Positions 1 to 6,580 of a stretch of DNA of 10,014 nucleotides are shown piece after piece. The stretch covers positions 1 to 10,014 of the forward strand of contig WJLC01000045.1 of the NCBI GenBank assembly GCA_014728745.1, read 5' to 3'. Source of the DNA: Candidatus Pacearchaeota archaeon (GTDB lineage Archaea > Nanobdellota > Nanobdellia > Pacearchaeales > GW2011-AR1). The notes beneath the pieces are model-generated. The model saw only the letters and a list, made by a program, of their open reading frames with translations, was not told where the DNA came from and ran no database searches. Every line of letters begins with the position of its first letter. The first letter of the stretch is position 1. The position numbers were made by a program, and so were the translations under genes.

Positions 1-1172
1 GGTTGTTCTACAGGCAATCCTCTTGTTCCTCCATCTGCAAGAGTTATTTCTTTGCTATCTTTTAACAATTCCTCTTCTTCATATTCAAATCTTACTTCCA
101 AGGTTCCTTGTTCAGCTGGAATTCCCAAAGAATCCAAAGGAACATTAAAGGTTTCTGTCTCATTTCCTATATACTCTGTGGTTACAGTAACATTATTCTC
201 AATTATTTCCAAGTCAACCTCATGTTCAGAAGAAATAATTTGGGCAGTATAATTTTCTGCAAGTTCATAAGTAAAAGAATCTAAGGCAGTTATTGAGCCT
301 TCAACAGTTTCAACTAAATCCAAGGTTGTTGCTCTTCCAGTTATTCCCGGAATAAAGTTTAAAATTGAATCTAAAATAAAACTTCCAGTAATAGTTCTTT
401 GAGTTGTTGTGTTTGTGTCTGTTTGATTATTTGCTTCTTTTGGCTCTGTTTGATTAGATTCACTGGTTTCATTATCTTGAGTACTATTAATAATAGGGGC
501 AATAGGAATCTGTCTAGTTGAATCATTAGAATCATTTAAATCTCCTGAATCTGGTTCATCTGAACTTTCTGTTTCGTTTATTACTTTGTATATTCCTAAA
601 ACAAAACTTACAGAAGGAAATCTAGTTGCATTAACACCGTAACCAGAACCTGAACCAGCAACACTTTTCCCTTTTAGATAATAACTTCCCTGGACTTGTT
701 CAGCAGATTCAGATAATAGTTCATTTAATGAGTATGAGTATTCGTTTCCTGAAGAGTTAATTATTATTGTTGTATTTGAAGGCATTAGTTCAGATTGCAT
801 TAAAGTGAATTCCAAATCTCCTGAAAGATTGCCTTCTAAAACACCTATGTTCTGCACTGAAAGAGTAGCTTGTCCTGTAGGCCCCCCATAGCCAACAGCA
901 AAAAACAGGAAAAGAAGAAGGGGAATTAAAACTAGTAAAAAAGTCTTAAAAGGGAAATTCTTCTTCTCTCCTCTTTTTGTTACACTACTTAATTTTCTCT
1001 TTTTGAGAATATGATTTTTTTTAGAATTTTTCTTAGACTTTTTAGAATTACTTTTGTCTGGATGGCTTTTTCCAATATAATTTGAAACTACTTTTCCGTT
1101 CTTTTTAGAACTATGATAATAATAAGGACCGTAAATTTTTCCGTCTCTTTTGATGTATCTCTTATAAACCAT
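1..1172 (-). CDS. Membrane-anchored, glycosylation-prone surface protein (partial, C-terminus missing)
   Basis: I translated this frame by hand; it is open from the ATG at 1172 to the left edge (390 codons plus 2 nt), so the C-terminus is missing. Residues 1-72 are strongly basic and begin with a short segment of the type YKRYIKRDGKIYGPYYYHS, which resembles N-termini I associate with DPANN-type archaeal proteins (from memory). Residues about 76-94 form one hydrophobic membrane helix (FLLVLIPLLLFLFFAVGY). By the positive-inside rule the rest is extracellular. It carries more than ten N-x-S/T sequons (for example NLS, NTT, NAT, NQT, NYT, NVT) and an acidic Ser/Thr/Asn-rich linker at about 197-260. 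A second hydrophobic patch at 261-280 contains two ITG motifs (ITGSF, ITGRA), and GPTGQA lies just after the membrane helix. The part after 285 looks beta-rich. The function is unknown; a cell-envelope structural or adhesive role is inferred. No other in-frame ATG lies close upstream. Confidence 0.85.
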   Translation of the reverse strand, partial: MVYKRYIKRDGKIYGPYYYHSSKKNGKVVSNYIGKSHPDKSNSKKSKKNSKKNHILKKRKLSSVTKRGEKKNFPFKTFLLVLIPLLLFLFFAVGYGGPTGQATLSVQNIGVLEGNLSGDLEFTLMQSELMPSNTTIIINSSGNEYSYSLNELLSESAEQVQGSYYLKGKSVAGSGSGYGVNATRFPSVSFVLGIYKVINETESSDEPDSGDLNDSNDSTRQIPIAPIINSTQDNETSESNQTEPKEANNQTDTNTTTQRTITGSFILDSILNFIPGITGRATTLDLVETVEGSITALDSFTYELAENYTAQIISSEHEVDLEIIENNVTVTTEYIGNETETFNVPLDSLGIPAEQGTLEVRFEYEEEELLKDSKEITLADGGTRGLPVEQ

Positions 1173-1182
1173 TAAGTAATGT

Positions 1183-1226
1183 AATTTCCCTCTTTAATTT
1201 CCCCATTAATACACCAATATTTCCCC
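1183..1226 (-). repeat. Three GGGGAAATT-like direct repeats upstream of the surface-protein gene
   Basis: Read on the minus strand, GGGGAAAT (1219-1226), GGGGAAATT (1196-1204) and GGGAAATT (1183-1190) lie in the same orientation between a TATA-like stretch near 1235-1255 and the ATG at 1172. If transcription starts about 25 nt below the TATA box, the repeats fall in or at the edge of a leader of roughly 40 nt. They could be protein- or RNA-binding sites. They are short and could be chance in a purine-rich leader. Confidence 0.4.
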
Positions 1227-1234
1227 TAAACAAT

Positions 1235-1255
1235 ACTGAAATATATACTAAAGAT
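1235..1255 (-). promoter_or_regulatory. Probable TATA region for the 1-1172 gene
   Basis: The minus strand reads ATATCTTTAGTATATATTTC here, a long TATA-like stretch about 65-80 nt upstream of the ATG at 1172. Unlike most genes in this window, this one would have a leader of about 40 nt rather than a leaderless transcript. The exact box is not resolved. Confidence 0.35.
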
Positions 1256-1301
1256 ATATGAAAAAGCCTTTTTAAACCTTATCTTAAAATTACACTACTA
1301 G

Positions 1302-1347
1302 ATTATCATTATTTTTTCTTATTTTTTCTTATTTTTCTAATGATAAT
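1302..1347. repeat. 10-bp inverted repeat enclosing a TTATTTTTTC tandem repeat
   Basis: ATTATCATTA (1302-1311) and TAATGATAAT (1338-1347) are perfect reverse complements. They enclose 26 nt made of near-exact tandem ATTTTTTCTT units. The right arm overlaps the stop codon of the minus-strand gene 1347-2063, so this may be its 3' end or a processing hairpin. The T-rich loop would be U-rich only in a plus-strand transcript, and no plus-strand gene precedes it, so the terminator reading is uncertain. Confidence 0.45.
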
Positions 1348-2063
1348 TAATCTTTTTCTTGCTTTTGAATTCTTGCTTGCTCCTCTTGCTCTATTTCTTG
1401 CAATAATTGTTCTCTTGTTACTCGTTTGAAATGTTTAATAAAGCCTTTTTCAACAGAAGGCCTATAAGGCCAATGAGGGTTGTAATCTGCATATTTTTTA
1501 GGCTTGGGATCATTATTTCCCTCACTATATTTGTATTCTTCGTAAAAGGGCCTTATCTTGCTAAATATGTTTAATCTCCAATCATTAAGAACCTCATTTT
1601 TCAATCCATCTTTAGTGTATGCATTTTTAACTGACTTTTCAATTTCAATCCCATAATATTCAACATCTCTAAAAGGCTGTGTTGTTATCCTTACATCTTG
1701 CTTCCTAGGTAGTGTAAAATACTTAGAATCCTTCCAATTCTGGCTTAAATAATCTCTAAACAAAGAACAACAATCAATAGGCTCTCCCTTAAAGTTACTT
1801 GGAAAAACAAGAATATTTGAGAAAGGGGCAAATTCAAAAAGTTTTATGGTTCTTGTTTTTGGATTAGGAACATCTAAATACATCATATGGTCTCTGTTTT
1901 GAGATCTTATCCAAACTTTTTCAAAATCAAAGGCAATACCATCAAGACTATCGTAAATATTTGAAGGATTAGTCGGATCAATTTCTTCTACAATATTTGC
2001 TTTTTCAAATTGCTTTTGCCAAAACGAATAAAGAGATTTGGTTAAATCATAAAGTTTAGACAT
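1347..2063 (-). CDS. Hypothetical soluble protein, 238 aa
   Basis: I do not recognise this family. The protein has no signal peptide or membrane helix and looks cytoplasmic. It begins MSKLYDLTKSLYSFW and is rich in aromatic residues through the middle. Two segments with alternating hydrophobic pattern lie around residues 73-90 (KLFEFAPFSNILVFPSN) and 124-145. A basic, proline- and tryptophan-containing stretch (YNPHWPYRPS) is at about 194-203, and the last 25 residues are a Glu/Gln/Lys-rich probable helix. The ATG at 2063 is supported by an AT-rich TATA-like box centred about 24 nt upstream. It is on the same strand as the surface-protein gene downstream, but 174 nt separate them and each appears to have its own promoter. 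It is divergent from the surface cluster beginning at 2332. Confidence 0.8.
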   Translation of the reverse strand: MSKLYDLTKSLYSFWQKQFEKANIVEEIDPTNPSNIYDSLDGIAFDFEKVWIRSQNRDHMMYLDVPNPKTRTIKLFEFAPFSNILVFPSNFKGEPIDCCSLFRDYLSQNWKDSKYFTLPRKQDVRITTQPFRDVEYYGIEIEKSVKNAYTKDGLKNEVLNDWRLNIFSKIRPFYEEYKYSEGNNDPKPKKYADYNPHWPYRPSVEKGFIKHFKRVTREQLLQEIEQEEQARIQKQEKD

Positions 2064-2081
2064 ATTAAAAGTAAATAATTA

Positions 2082-2091
2082 CCATTTAAAA
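2082..2091 (-). promoter_or_regulatory. TATA box for the 1347-2063 gene
   Basis: The minus strand reads TTTTAAATGG, centred about 24 nt upstream of the ATG at 2063. That spacing would put transcription start at or next to the ATG, as in several other genes here. Confidence 0.5.
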
Positions 2092-2092
2092 C

Positions 2093-2120
2093 AATTGTTG
2101 TAATAAAGAGCTCAACAATT
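2093..2120. repeat. 8-bp inverted repeat in the divergent intergenic region
   Basis: AATTGTTG (2093-2100) and CAACAATT (2113-2120) are perfect reverse complements around a 12-nt spacer, followed on the plus strand by TTT. The repeat sits just upstream of the TATA box of the minus-strand gene, so an operator-like role is as plausible as a hairpin. No plus-strand gene ends here that would need a terminator. Confidence 0.4.
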
Positions 2121-2299
2121 TTTCAAGGGTCATCAAAAAGAAGTGGAAAATGTTTAGGAGATACCTAAAAAAATTGTAGAACAAATGAATCTTTGTAAGT
2201 AAAAACTCCCCCAAAACATATTTAAATGAAAGATGTCTTTGCTTAATGCCTTAAAAGAGAGGAGATAGTTCTTAACTGGAGAGTAGTTACAAAATAGAA
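2121..2299. other. Divergent intergenic region with a second TATA-like box
   Basis: No convincing gene is visible. A TATA-like CATATTTAAATG lies at 2217-2228 on the plus strand. It is followed by two purine-rich stretches, GAGGAGATAGTT and TGGAGAGTAGTT, upstream of the promoter at 2300. This could be the start of a short non-coding RNA or an activator site for the surface cluster. The only small frame after the box has six codons and is not credible. One copy of the TTGTTCTACA motif lies here on the minus strand (2175-2184). Confidence 0.3.
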
Positions 2300-2311
2300 A
2301 CATTTAAATAC
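2300..2311 (+). promoter_or_regulatory. TATA box of the surface-protein cluster
   Basis: ACATTTAAATAC is centred 26 nt upstream of the ATG at 2332, with exactly 20 nt between box and ATG. The same 12-mer at the same distance precedes the YchF-family gene on the other strand. The spacing implies that the transcript starts at or next to the ATG. Confidence 0.75.
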
Positions 2312-2331
2312 TAGAAGTTTCTCTAAAAAAC

Positions 2332-3501
2332 ATGGAAAAAAACAATTTAGCTATCATTTCAATTACAATAGCTTTAGTTGCATTGCTAATCATAATCTCA
2401 AGTATATCATTTGCAGTACTTTCTGCATCTGGAAAAGATGCTTCTGTGAATAATATAATTGACCCATTATCAAGTTTCTCTCAGCCAACTGATCAGGCTG
2501 GAACAACTATAATTCATGTAGGAAATGGAGATGACTCAGATTCAGATGATGACGATGATGATAATGACACTGATTCAGACCCTGAAATTGAGTTAGGTTC
2601 TACTATTTATATACAAGAAGACACAAATGAGATATTAAATATGGATTCTTATGCCTCAGACTCAGAAGATTCACACTCAGAATTAACTTATACTATTATT
2701 TCTCCTACTAATGATGATGTAATCGCAGTGAGTTATAATAACACTTCAAGAGAAGTTACTCTAGATGCTGAAGGAAATGCAGGAGATTCAGACACTCTTA
2801 CTATAAGAGTAGAAGATACTGATGGAAACACAGCTGAAGACTCAGTTACAGTTGAAATCACTTCAGGTTCAAGCTCTGATGGCCCTAGTATTACAGCTAT
2901 TCCAGACGTTTATATGATGGAGGACGGAACAGAATATCTTCCTCAAAGCCTAGATTATTATGTTTCAGACCCAGATGACAATGATGATGACCTAACTTGG
3001 ACTGTATCTGGAAACACTAATATTAATGTAAATATAGATTCAAACACTAGAAATGTTACTTTCACAGTTTCTCCTGAATGGAGTGGAAGCGAACACATAA
3101 CATTCAGAGCAGAAGATGATGATGGAAACTATGATACAGAGACAATAATGGTAGATGTTACTGCTGTAGATGATCCAGCTCAATGGAATTCATTATCAAA
3201 TCAAGAAATTAATGAGGATTCAGCTGATGGAACAATTGTTTATAGTAATATATTAAGCAGAGCAAGTGACATAGATAACTCTATTACAATGAGTGTTGTA
3301 TCAACACACAGTAATTATGATTTAAGCATAGTTGGAAATGACTTAATAATAAGCAATTTACAATCTAATTGGTATGGAACAGAAACAGTGACATTAGATG
3401 CAAATGGAATAACTAACACTTTTCAATTAAATGTAAGGCAATTATTCGATGACTACCACCAAGTTTGTGGTGTTTACGAATGCCAAGAATGGTATGACTA
3501 A
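2332..3501 (+). CDS. Acidic secreted or anchored protein with cadherin/Ig-like repeats
   Basis: This is a 389-aa surface protein. Residues 6-30 are a hydrophobic N-terminal segment (signal peptide or uncleaved anchor). A linker follows, with an Asp-rich run at about 66-84. Three beta-sandwich repeats follow at about 84-178, 184-279 and 281-368. Their signatures are those of bacterial/archaeal cadherin-like or Ig-like adhesion modules: IPDVYMMEDGT, YYVSDPDDNDDDLTWTVSG, PEWSGSEHITFRAEDDDG, and QEINEDS followed by NWYGTETVTL. The many Asp residues at repeat junctions fit calcium binding (family knowledge). The C-terminal tail has two cysteines (379 and 384) that could form a disulfide, and there is no C-terminal membrane helix. 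It is the first gene of a tight plus-strand cluster, ending 8 nt before the next ATG. The inferred role is cell-surface adhesion or S-layer-associated structure; the ligand is unknown. Confidence 0.85.
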   Translation: MEKNNLAIISITIALVALLIIISSISFAVLSASGKDASVNNIIDPLSSFSQPTDQAGTTIIHVGNGDDSDSDDDDDDNDTDSDPEIELGSTIYIQEDTNEILNMDSYASDSEDSHSELTYTIISPTNDDVIAVSYNNTSREVTLDAEGNAGDSDTLTIRVEDTDGNTAEDSVTVEITSGSSSDGPSITAIPDVYMMEDGTEYLPQSLDYYVSDPDDNDDDLTWTVSGNTNINVNIDSNTRNVTFTVSPEWSGSEHITFRAEDDDGNYDTETIMVDVTAVDDPAQWNSLSNQEINEDSADGTIVYSNILSRASDIDNSITMSVVSTHSNYDLSIVGNDLIISNLQSNWYGTETVTLDANGITNTFQLNVRQLFDDYHQVCGVYECQEWYD

Positions 3502-3505
3502 AAAA

Positions 3506-3668
3506 TAAAATGAAAAATATAAGAGAAAGATTCAATAATTACGTGAAAGAGAAAGGAAATGCATTAGGAGAAAAATACCTTTCTGGAGCTAAAATAGGAG
3601 ATTATCTTACTTCAGAAGTAAATGTTAAAACACCTGTAGCATTAGGATTAGCAGGATTACTTGGAGTT
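3506..3668 (+). repeat. Direct repeat copy 1 encoding a shared N-terminal module
   Basis: This segment matches 4548-4710. The first 82 nt are identical, and 151 of 159 coding nt match over 53 codons by hand count. Similarity stops abruptly after codon 53. It looks like a recent duplication or gene conversion of an N-terminal module. Confidence 0.95.
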
Positions 3669-4550
3669 GGGTCTGGTTGTTCTACAATAAAAAGCAAAAC
3701 AGAATATGAATCTGCTAATGAATTATTTACTGATTACAAAGAAGAGCAAAAAATGACAAGAAAAGAGCTTAGAGAATCAGGTTATGGTGCTGTAGATGAT
3801 TATGTTAAGGACTTTGAGAAATACCAAAAAGAAGGAGACAGAGAAGCAAATCTTACAGAAAAAACAGAGAATAGTGACAGAGAAAGAAGAAAAGCTAAAG
3901 AAGATTATTCAGAATCATATTTAGAGCTTTGTGATAAACTAGGTGTTAAACCTACTGGAGATACAAGAAATAAAAACCAAAGAAGTCCAAGAGATACTGA
4001 TCCTAAAACAAACATATTTGACTCTGAAATGTACTTGCACATAGGTCCATTCTTAGAAGAAAGAACACCTTATGATGAAGAAGTAGCAGATATTGATCCA
4101 TACACAATAACTGGAATAGAATTAGAATTAGGCAATAACAAAGGATTCTTCAATTTATTTGCAGGGCAAAACAATGGAATTACTCTTGAAAACACTAATG
4201 ATGGAACAGGTGTTTCTGAAATAGAAAGCACTATGAGAACATTTGGAATGGGTGGAGGAGTAAATCTAATAAACAATCCTTCATTTAGATTAGGATTAGA
4301 AGGTGGACTTTTAATGAATAATGAAACAATAGAAGGAACATTCACAGACAATTTAGGAAATGTTACTCTTATAGATGAAAGTGGAAGGTCAAAAGGATTA
4401 TATGCAGGAGCAAAATTAGAATGGCAACCACTTGATTGGATGAGTCTTACTTTTGGAGCTGGAAACACATGGTATTCAAAAGATGAGTCAGATAATACAA
4501 TGAGAGACTTTTACAAGAGATTTGGAATTAAATTTGGTGGTAAATTCTAA
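3510..4550 (+). CDS. Lipoprotein-like protein with a putative eight-strand beta-barrel domain
   Basis: This 346-aa protein has four parts. Residues 1-41 are amphipathic and charged (MKNIRERFNNYVKEKG). Residues 42-56 are hydrophobic and glycine-rich, ending in a lipobox-like VGSGC with Cys57. Residues 62-140 are a charged, coiled-coil-prone region. Residues 173-346 have a pattern of alternating hydrophobic and polar residues with glycines that I parse as eight strands: around MYLHIGPFLEE, TITGIELELG, GFFNLFAGQ, MRTFGMGGGVNL, FRLGLEGGLLM, GLYAGAKLEW, MSLTFGAGNTWY and KRFGIKFGGKF, ending in Phe. That resembles small bacterial outer-membrane barrels, which is unexpected in an archaeon. The function is unknown. 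No Shine-Dalgarno site is visible before the ATG; the gene follows the cadherin-like gene by 8 nt and precedes its paralogue by 1 nt, so the three are probably co-transcribed. Confidence 0.85.
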   Translation: MKNIRERFNNYVKEKGNALGEKYLSGAKIGDYLTSEVNVKTPVALGLAGLLGVGSGCSTIKSKTEYESANELFTDYKEEQKMTRKELRESGYGAVDDYVKDFEKYQKEGDREANLTEKTENSDRERRKAKEDYSESYLELCDKLGVKPTGDTRNKNQRSPRDTDPKTNIFDSEMYLHIGPFLEERTPYDEEVADIDPYTITGIELELGNNKGFFNLFAGQNNGITLENTNDGTGVSEIESTMRTFGMGGGVNLINNPSFRLGLEGGLLMNNETIEGTFTDNLGNVTLIDESGRSKGLYAGAKLEWQPLDWMSLTFGAGNTWYSKDESDNTMRDFYKRFGIKFGGKF

Positions 4551-4710
4551 AATGAAAAATATAAGAGAAAGATTCAATAATTACGTGAAAGAGAAAGGAA
4601 ATGCATTAGGAGAAAAATACCTTTCTGGAACTAAAATAGGAGACTATCTTACTTCAGAAGTAAATGTTAAAGCGCCTATGGCATTAGGATTAGCAGGATT
4701 CCTTGGAATT
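4548..4710 (+). repeat. Direct repeat copy 2 encoding a shared N-terminal module
   Basis: This is the second copy of the 3506-3668 segment. Differences begin at codon 27. Within 53 codons there are 8 nucleotide changes giving 5 amino-acid changes (A27T, T41A, V43M, L50F, V53I). The copy begins within the stop codon of the preceding gene. Confidence 0.95.
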
Positions 4711-5115
4711 TCTTCAATCAACTGCTCATTGCCTAGACACAAAAATCCTAAGAACAGGGATGAAAGAATTTGGAATGATAAGCTTGATTTTTATGATACT
4801 ATTCATAATGCAAATGAAAGAGCTGAAGCTAAAGACAAGGCAAGTAGAAATGCTTATTTGAATAAATTAGGAGAATATGATGAAAAAACTGGAGAAATTA
4901 AAGATAAAACTAAAATGATAAAAGGAATAATCAAAGAAGTAGAAGAAAATCAGAGAGAATTAAGAGAAAGCATGGAAAAAGCAAGAGAAAAAGCCAGAGC
5001 AGGAGACCCAGATTATAATCTAGATGCAAATGATGATTACAATGGAAACCAATCTGAATGGGACTCAGAAGATGAAGATGATTCAGATGAAAACCCTCCA
5101 GTCATAATCAAATAA
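4552..5115 (+). CDS. Paralogous N-terminal anchor module joined to a charged coiled coil
   Basis: I place the start at the ATG at 4552, giving 187 aa. An upstream TTG at 4522 would only add ten residues inside the preceding gene, and the repeat alignment shows that the ATG matches the paralogue's start. Residues 1-53 are nearly identical to the upstream gene product. They end in a hydrophobic stretch followed by Cys58 (ISSINC), a weaker lipobox match. After that the protein is unrelated to its neighbour. Residues about 65-150 are rich in Lys, Glu and Arg and look helical or coiled-coil (EVEENQRELRESMEKAREKA). Residues 151-183 are acidic (DSEDEDDSDE), and the end is PPVIIK. It is probably attached to the membrane by the N-terminal module. 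The function is unknown. The start lies 1 nt after the stop of the previous gene, suggesting translational coupling. Confidence 0.85.
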   Translation: MKNIRERFNNYVKEKGNALGEKYLSGTKIGDYLTSEVNVKAPMALGLAGFLGISSINCSLPRHKNPKNRDERIWNDKLDFYDTIHNANERAEAKDKASRNAYLNKLGEYDEKTGEIKDKTKMIKGIIKEVEENQRELRESMEKAREKARAGDPDYNLDANDDYNGNQSEWDSEDEDDSDENPPVIIK

Positions 5116-5135
5116 TACTACTTAATTCTAATTAA

Positions 5136-5213
5136 TTTTTGTTGTTCTACAATCAAATCAATAATATTCAGGATTAATTCTTAAAAAATTATAGATATTT
5201 TCTAATATTTTTT
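5136..5213 (+). terminator. U-rich 3' region of the surface cluster
   Basis: This convergent intergenic space holds a T5 run followed by GTTGTTCTACA (5136-5151). Nearer the end is a weak hairpin, ATATT-TTCT-AATAT (5195-5208), followed by Ts. Archaeal termination mainly needs U-rich tracts, so this is a plausible end for the plus-strand cluster. The last bases overlap the stop codon of the minus-strand YchF gene. Confidence 0.4.
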
Positions 5214-6408
5214 AGTTAGTAGCTATTTCCAAAGCATCTCTATGTTTTAATTTATAATCCTTGCCTTTTGCTTGCTTAGTTCTTGCATCAATTGCCTTGA
5301 TAAAATTATCTCCGAAATCAGAATGCAAAAAGTATGCAAAATCCAGAGCAGTAGATCCAGGAGGCAGTAAAAAGCAGTCTGGAAGTATATTGCCTTCACT
5401 GTCTGCAAGCTTTTTCGCTCCTGCAGGAAAGACTGCAATGTACTTTAATAAGTCAAATACAGCTAAATTAAGGATTTCTTGAACACCTGTGCCATTGTAA
5501 ACATCTAAAACCTCTTTTTTTATTTTCTCCAAAGCCTTTTTTTGCTTATCACTTAATTCATCTTCCTTTAATATTTTAAAATTATCTTCTCCTGGAACAT
5601 ATTCAATAAGGTCATTTTTAGCAGCATTCCTCAAAGCAAGCTCAGAATTAGCACTGCAAGGATAAATCATTAATTCTGGAAAAGTGTCTTGCATTCTCTT
5701 TATATTCTCCTTAGCATTAGGATGGTCACACTTATTTGCAGCAATAATCATTGGCTTGCTCTCACTTCTTAACTCAGATGCAAATTCCATTAATTGCTCT
5801 TGGCTCCATTGACTAGGTCTTTCAGGCAAATCAACTCTCCTAATAACATTCTTTATTTGATCTTCATTCACTTTTAATCCTGAAAACTGCTTAGCAACTG
5901 CCTCAGCAATATTAACATCCTCTGCTTCAGCCTTTTTAGCAAAGCTTTTCCAAGCTTTCACAAGTATGTTAAAATACCACTTATTTAACTCCTCTTCTAA
6001 AAATCTTATATCATTGCAAGGGTCATAAGTCTCTCCTTCATCTAAGGGCTTTCCCTCTGCATTAGTTGTTCCAGTACTATCCACAATGTGTATAAATACA
6101 TCTGCTTCTCTTAAATCATCTAAAAATTGGTTTCCAAGACCTTTGCCCTCACTTGCTCCAGGAACCAGGCCAGCAACATCCATTATATCAACAGGCACAA
6201 ATCTTTGATGGTTTATGCAAAATCCATGTTTTGGCTGGCATTGAACCTTAAATTCCTTATCAATACATTCAACCTTAACATATCCAACACCATGATTAGC
6301 TTTGATTGTTGTAAAAGGATAACTAGCTATATCTACTTCAGCCAAAGTAGCTGCTTTAAAAAAAGTGCTTTTGCCAACAGAAGGTTTTCCCACTAATCCA
6401 ATGAGCAT
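5212..6408 (-). CDS. YchF/Obg-family GTPase, archaeal Ygr210 type
   Basis: This 398-aa protein is the usual length for archaeal and eukaryotic Ygr210-like members of the Obg/YchF GTPase family, which act with ribosomes or in translation-linked signalling; the exact role is not settled. Visible motifs are the P-loop GKPSVGKST (7-15), PFTTI (31-35, G2), DVAG (77-80, G3), NKCD (225-228, G4, the GTP-type form rather than the NxxE seen in ATP-preferring YchF) and SAN (252-254, G5). Cys48, Cys57 and Cys64 sit between G2 and G3, where I recall archaeal relatives also having cysteines. A helical insertion spans about 130-215, and a C-terminal TGS domain covers about 340-397 (LPPGSTALDFAYFLHSDFG). The ATG at 6408 lies 20 nt after a TATA box. 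It stands alone between convergent and divergent neighbours. Confidence 0.95.
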   Translation of the reverse strand: MLIGLVGKPSVGKSTFFKAATLAEVDIASYPFTTIKANHGVGYVKVECIDKEFKVQCQPKHGFCINHQRFVPVDIMDVAGLVPGASEGKGLGNQFLDDLREADVFIHIVDSTGTTNAEGKPLDEGETYDPCNDIRFLEEELNKWYFNILVKAWKSFAKKAEAEDVNIAEAVAKQFSGLKVNEDQIKNVIRRVDLPERPSQWSQEQLMEFASELRSESKPMIIAANKCDHPNAKENIKRMQDTFPELMIYPCSANSELALRNAAKNDLIEYVPGEDNFKILKEDELSDKQKKALEKIKKEVLDVYNGTGVQEILNLAVFDLLKYIAVFPAGAKKLADSEGNILPDCFLLPPGSTALDFAYFLHSDFGDNFIKAIDARTKQAKGKDYKLKHRDALEIATN

Positions 6409-6428
6409 AAATTATTGTAAATAGTAAT

Positions 6429-6440
6429 GTATTTAAATGT
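6429..6440 (-). promoter_or_regulatory. TATA box of the YchF-family gene
   Basis: On the minus strand this reads ACATTTAAATAC, identical over 12 nt to the box at 2300-2311 and at the identical distance (20 nt) from its ATG. Leaderless transcription is inferred. Confidence 0.75.
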
Positions 6441-6487
6441 AACATTCTCTTTAAAATATGCAAGAATTGTAACCATTTTTAAGAAGT

Positions 6488-6520
6488 AAAACACCTCAAA
6501 ATACCCAAAACACCCCAAAT
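6488..6520 (+). repeat. Two AAAACACCyCAAA direct repeats upstream of the fusion gene
   Basis: AAAACACCTCAAAAT (6488-6502) and AAAACACCCCAAAT (6507-6520) repeat with a 19-nt period, with an extra ACCC between them. They lie between the divergent promoters of the YchF gene and the receiver-dehydrogenase gene, a reasonable place for a regulator-binding site. The neighbouring TrmB-type regulator is one candidate binder (inference). Confidence 0.4.
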
Positions 6521-6535
6521 TTTCAACTAAAGGGA

Positions 6536-6549
6536 TTATACATTTTATG
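6536..6549 (+). promoter_or_regulatory. Possible TATA region of the receiver-dehydrogenase gene
   Basis: ATTATACATTTTAT lies about 32-45 nt upstream of the ATG at 6581. If used, it would give a leader of about ten nt (AACAAAGAAA) without a Shine-Dalgarno site. It is weaker than the boxes at 2300 and 6429. Confidence 0.35.
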
Positions 6550-6580
6550 ATACCCAACATAATACACCTTAACAAAGAAA

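Noticed and set aside
1311..1337. Tandem ATTTTTTCTT units as a possible CRISPR or satellite array
   Set aside because: There are only about three short, contiguous AT-rich units with no spacers; this is simple sequence.
2225..2248. Tiny plus-strand ORF after the TATA-like box at 2217
   Set aside because: It has only six codons and no supporting feature.
4070..4468. 132-codon open frame on the minus strand inside the barrel-protein gene
   Set aside because: It is a proline- and serine-rich antisense shadow of a well-supported gene, with no promoter.
4522..4551. TTG start ten codons upstream for the second module gene
   Set aside because: It lies inside the preceding gene, and the repeat alignment puts the start at the ATG at 4552, identical in context to the paralogue at 3510.
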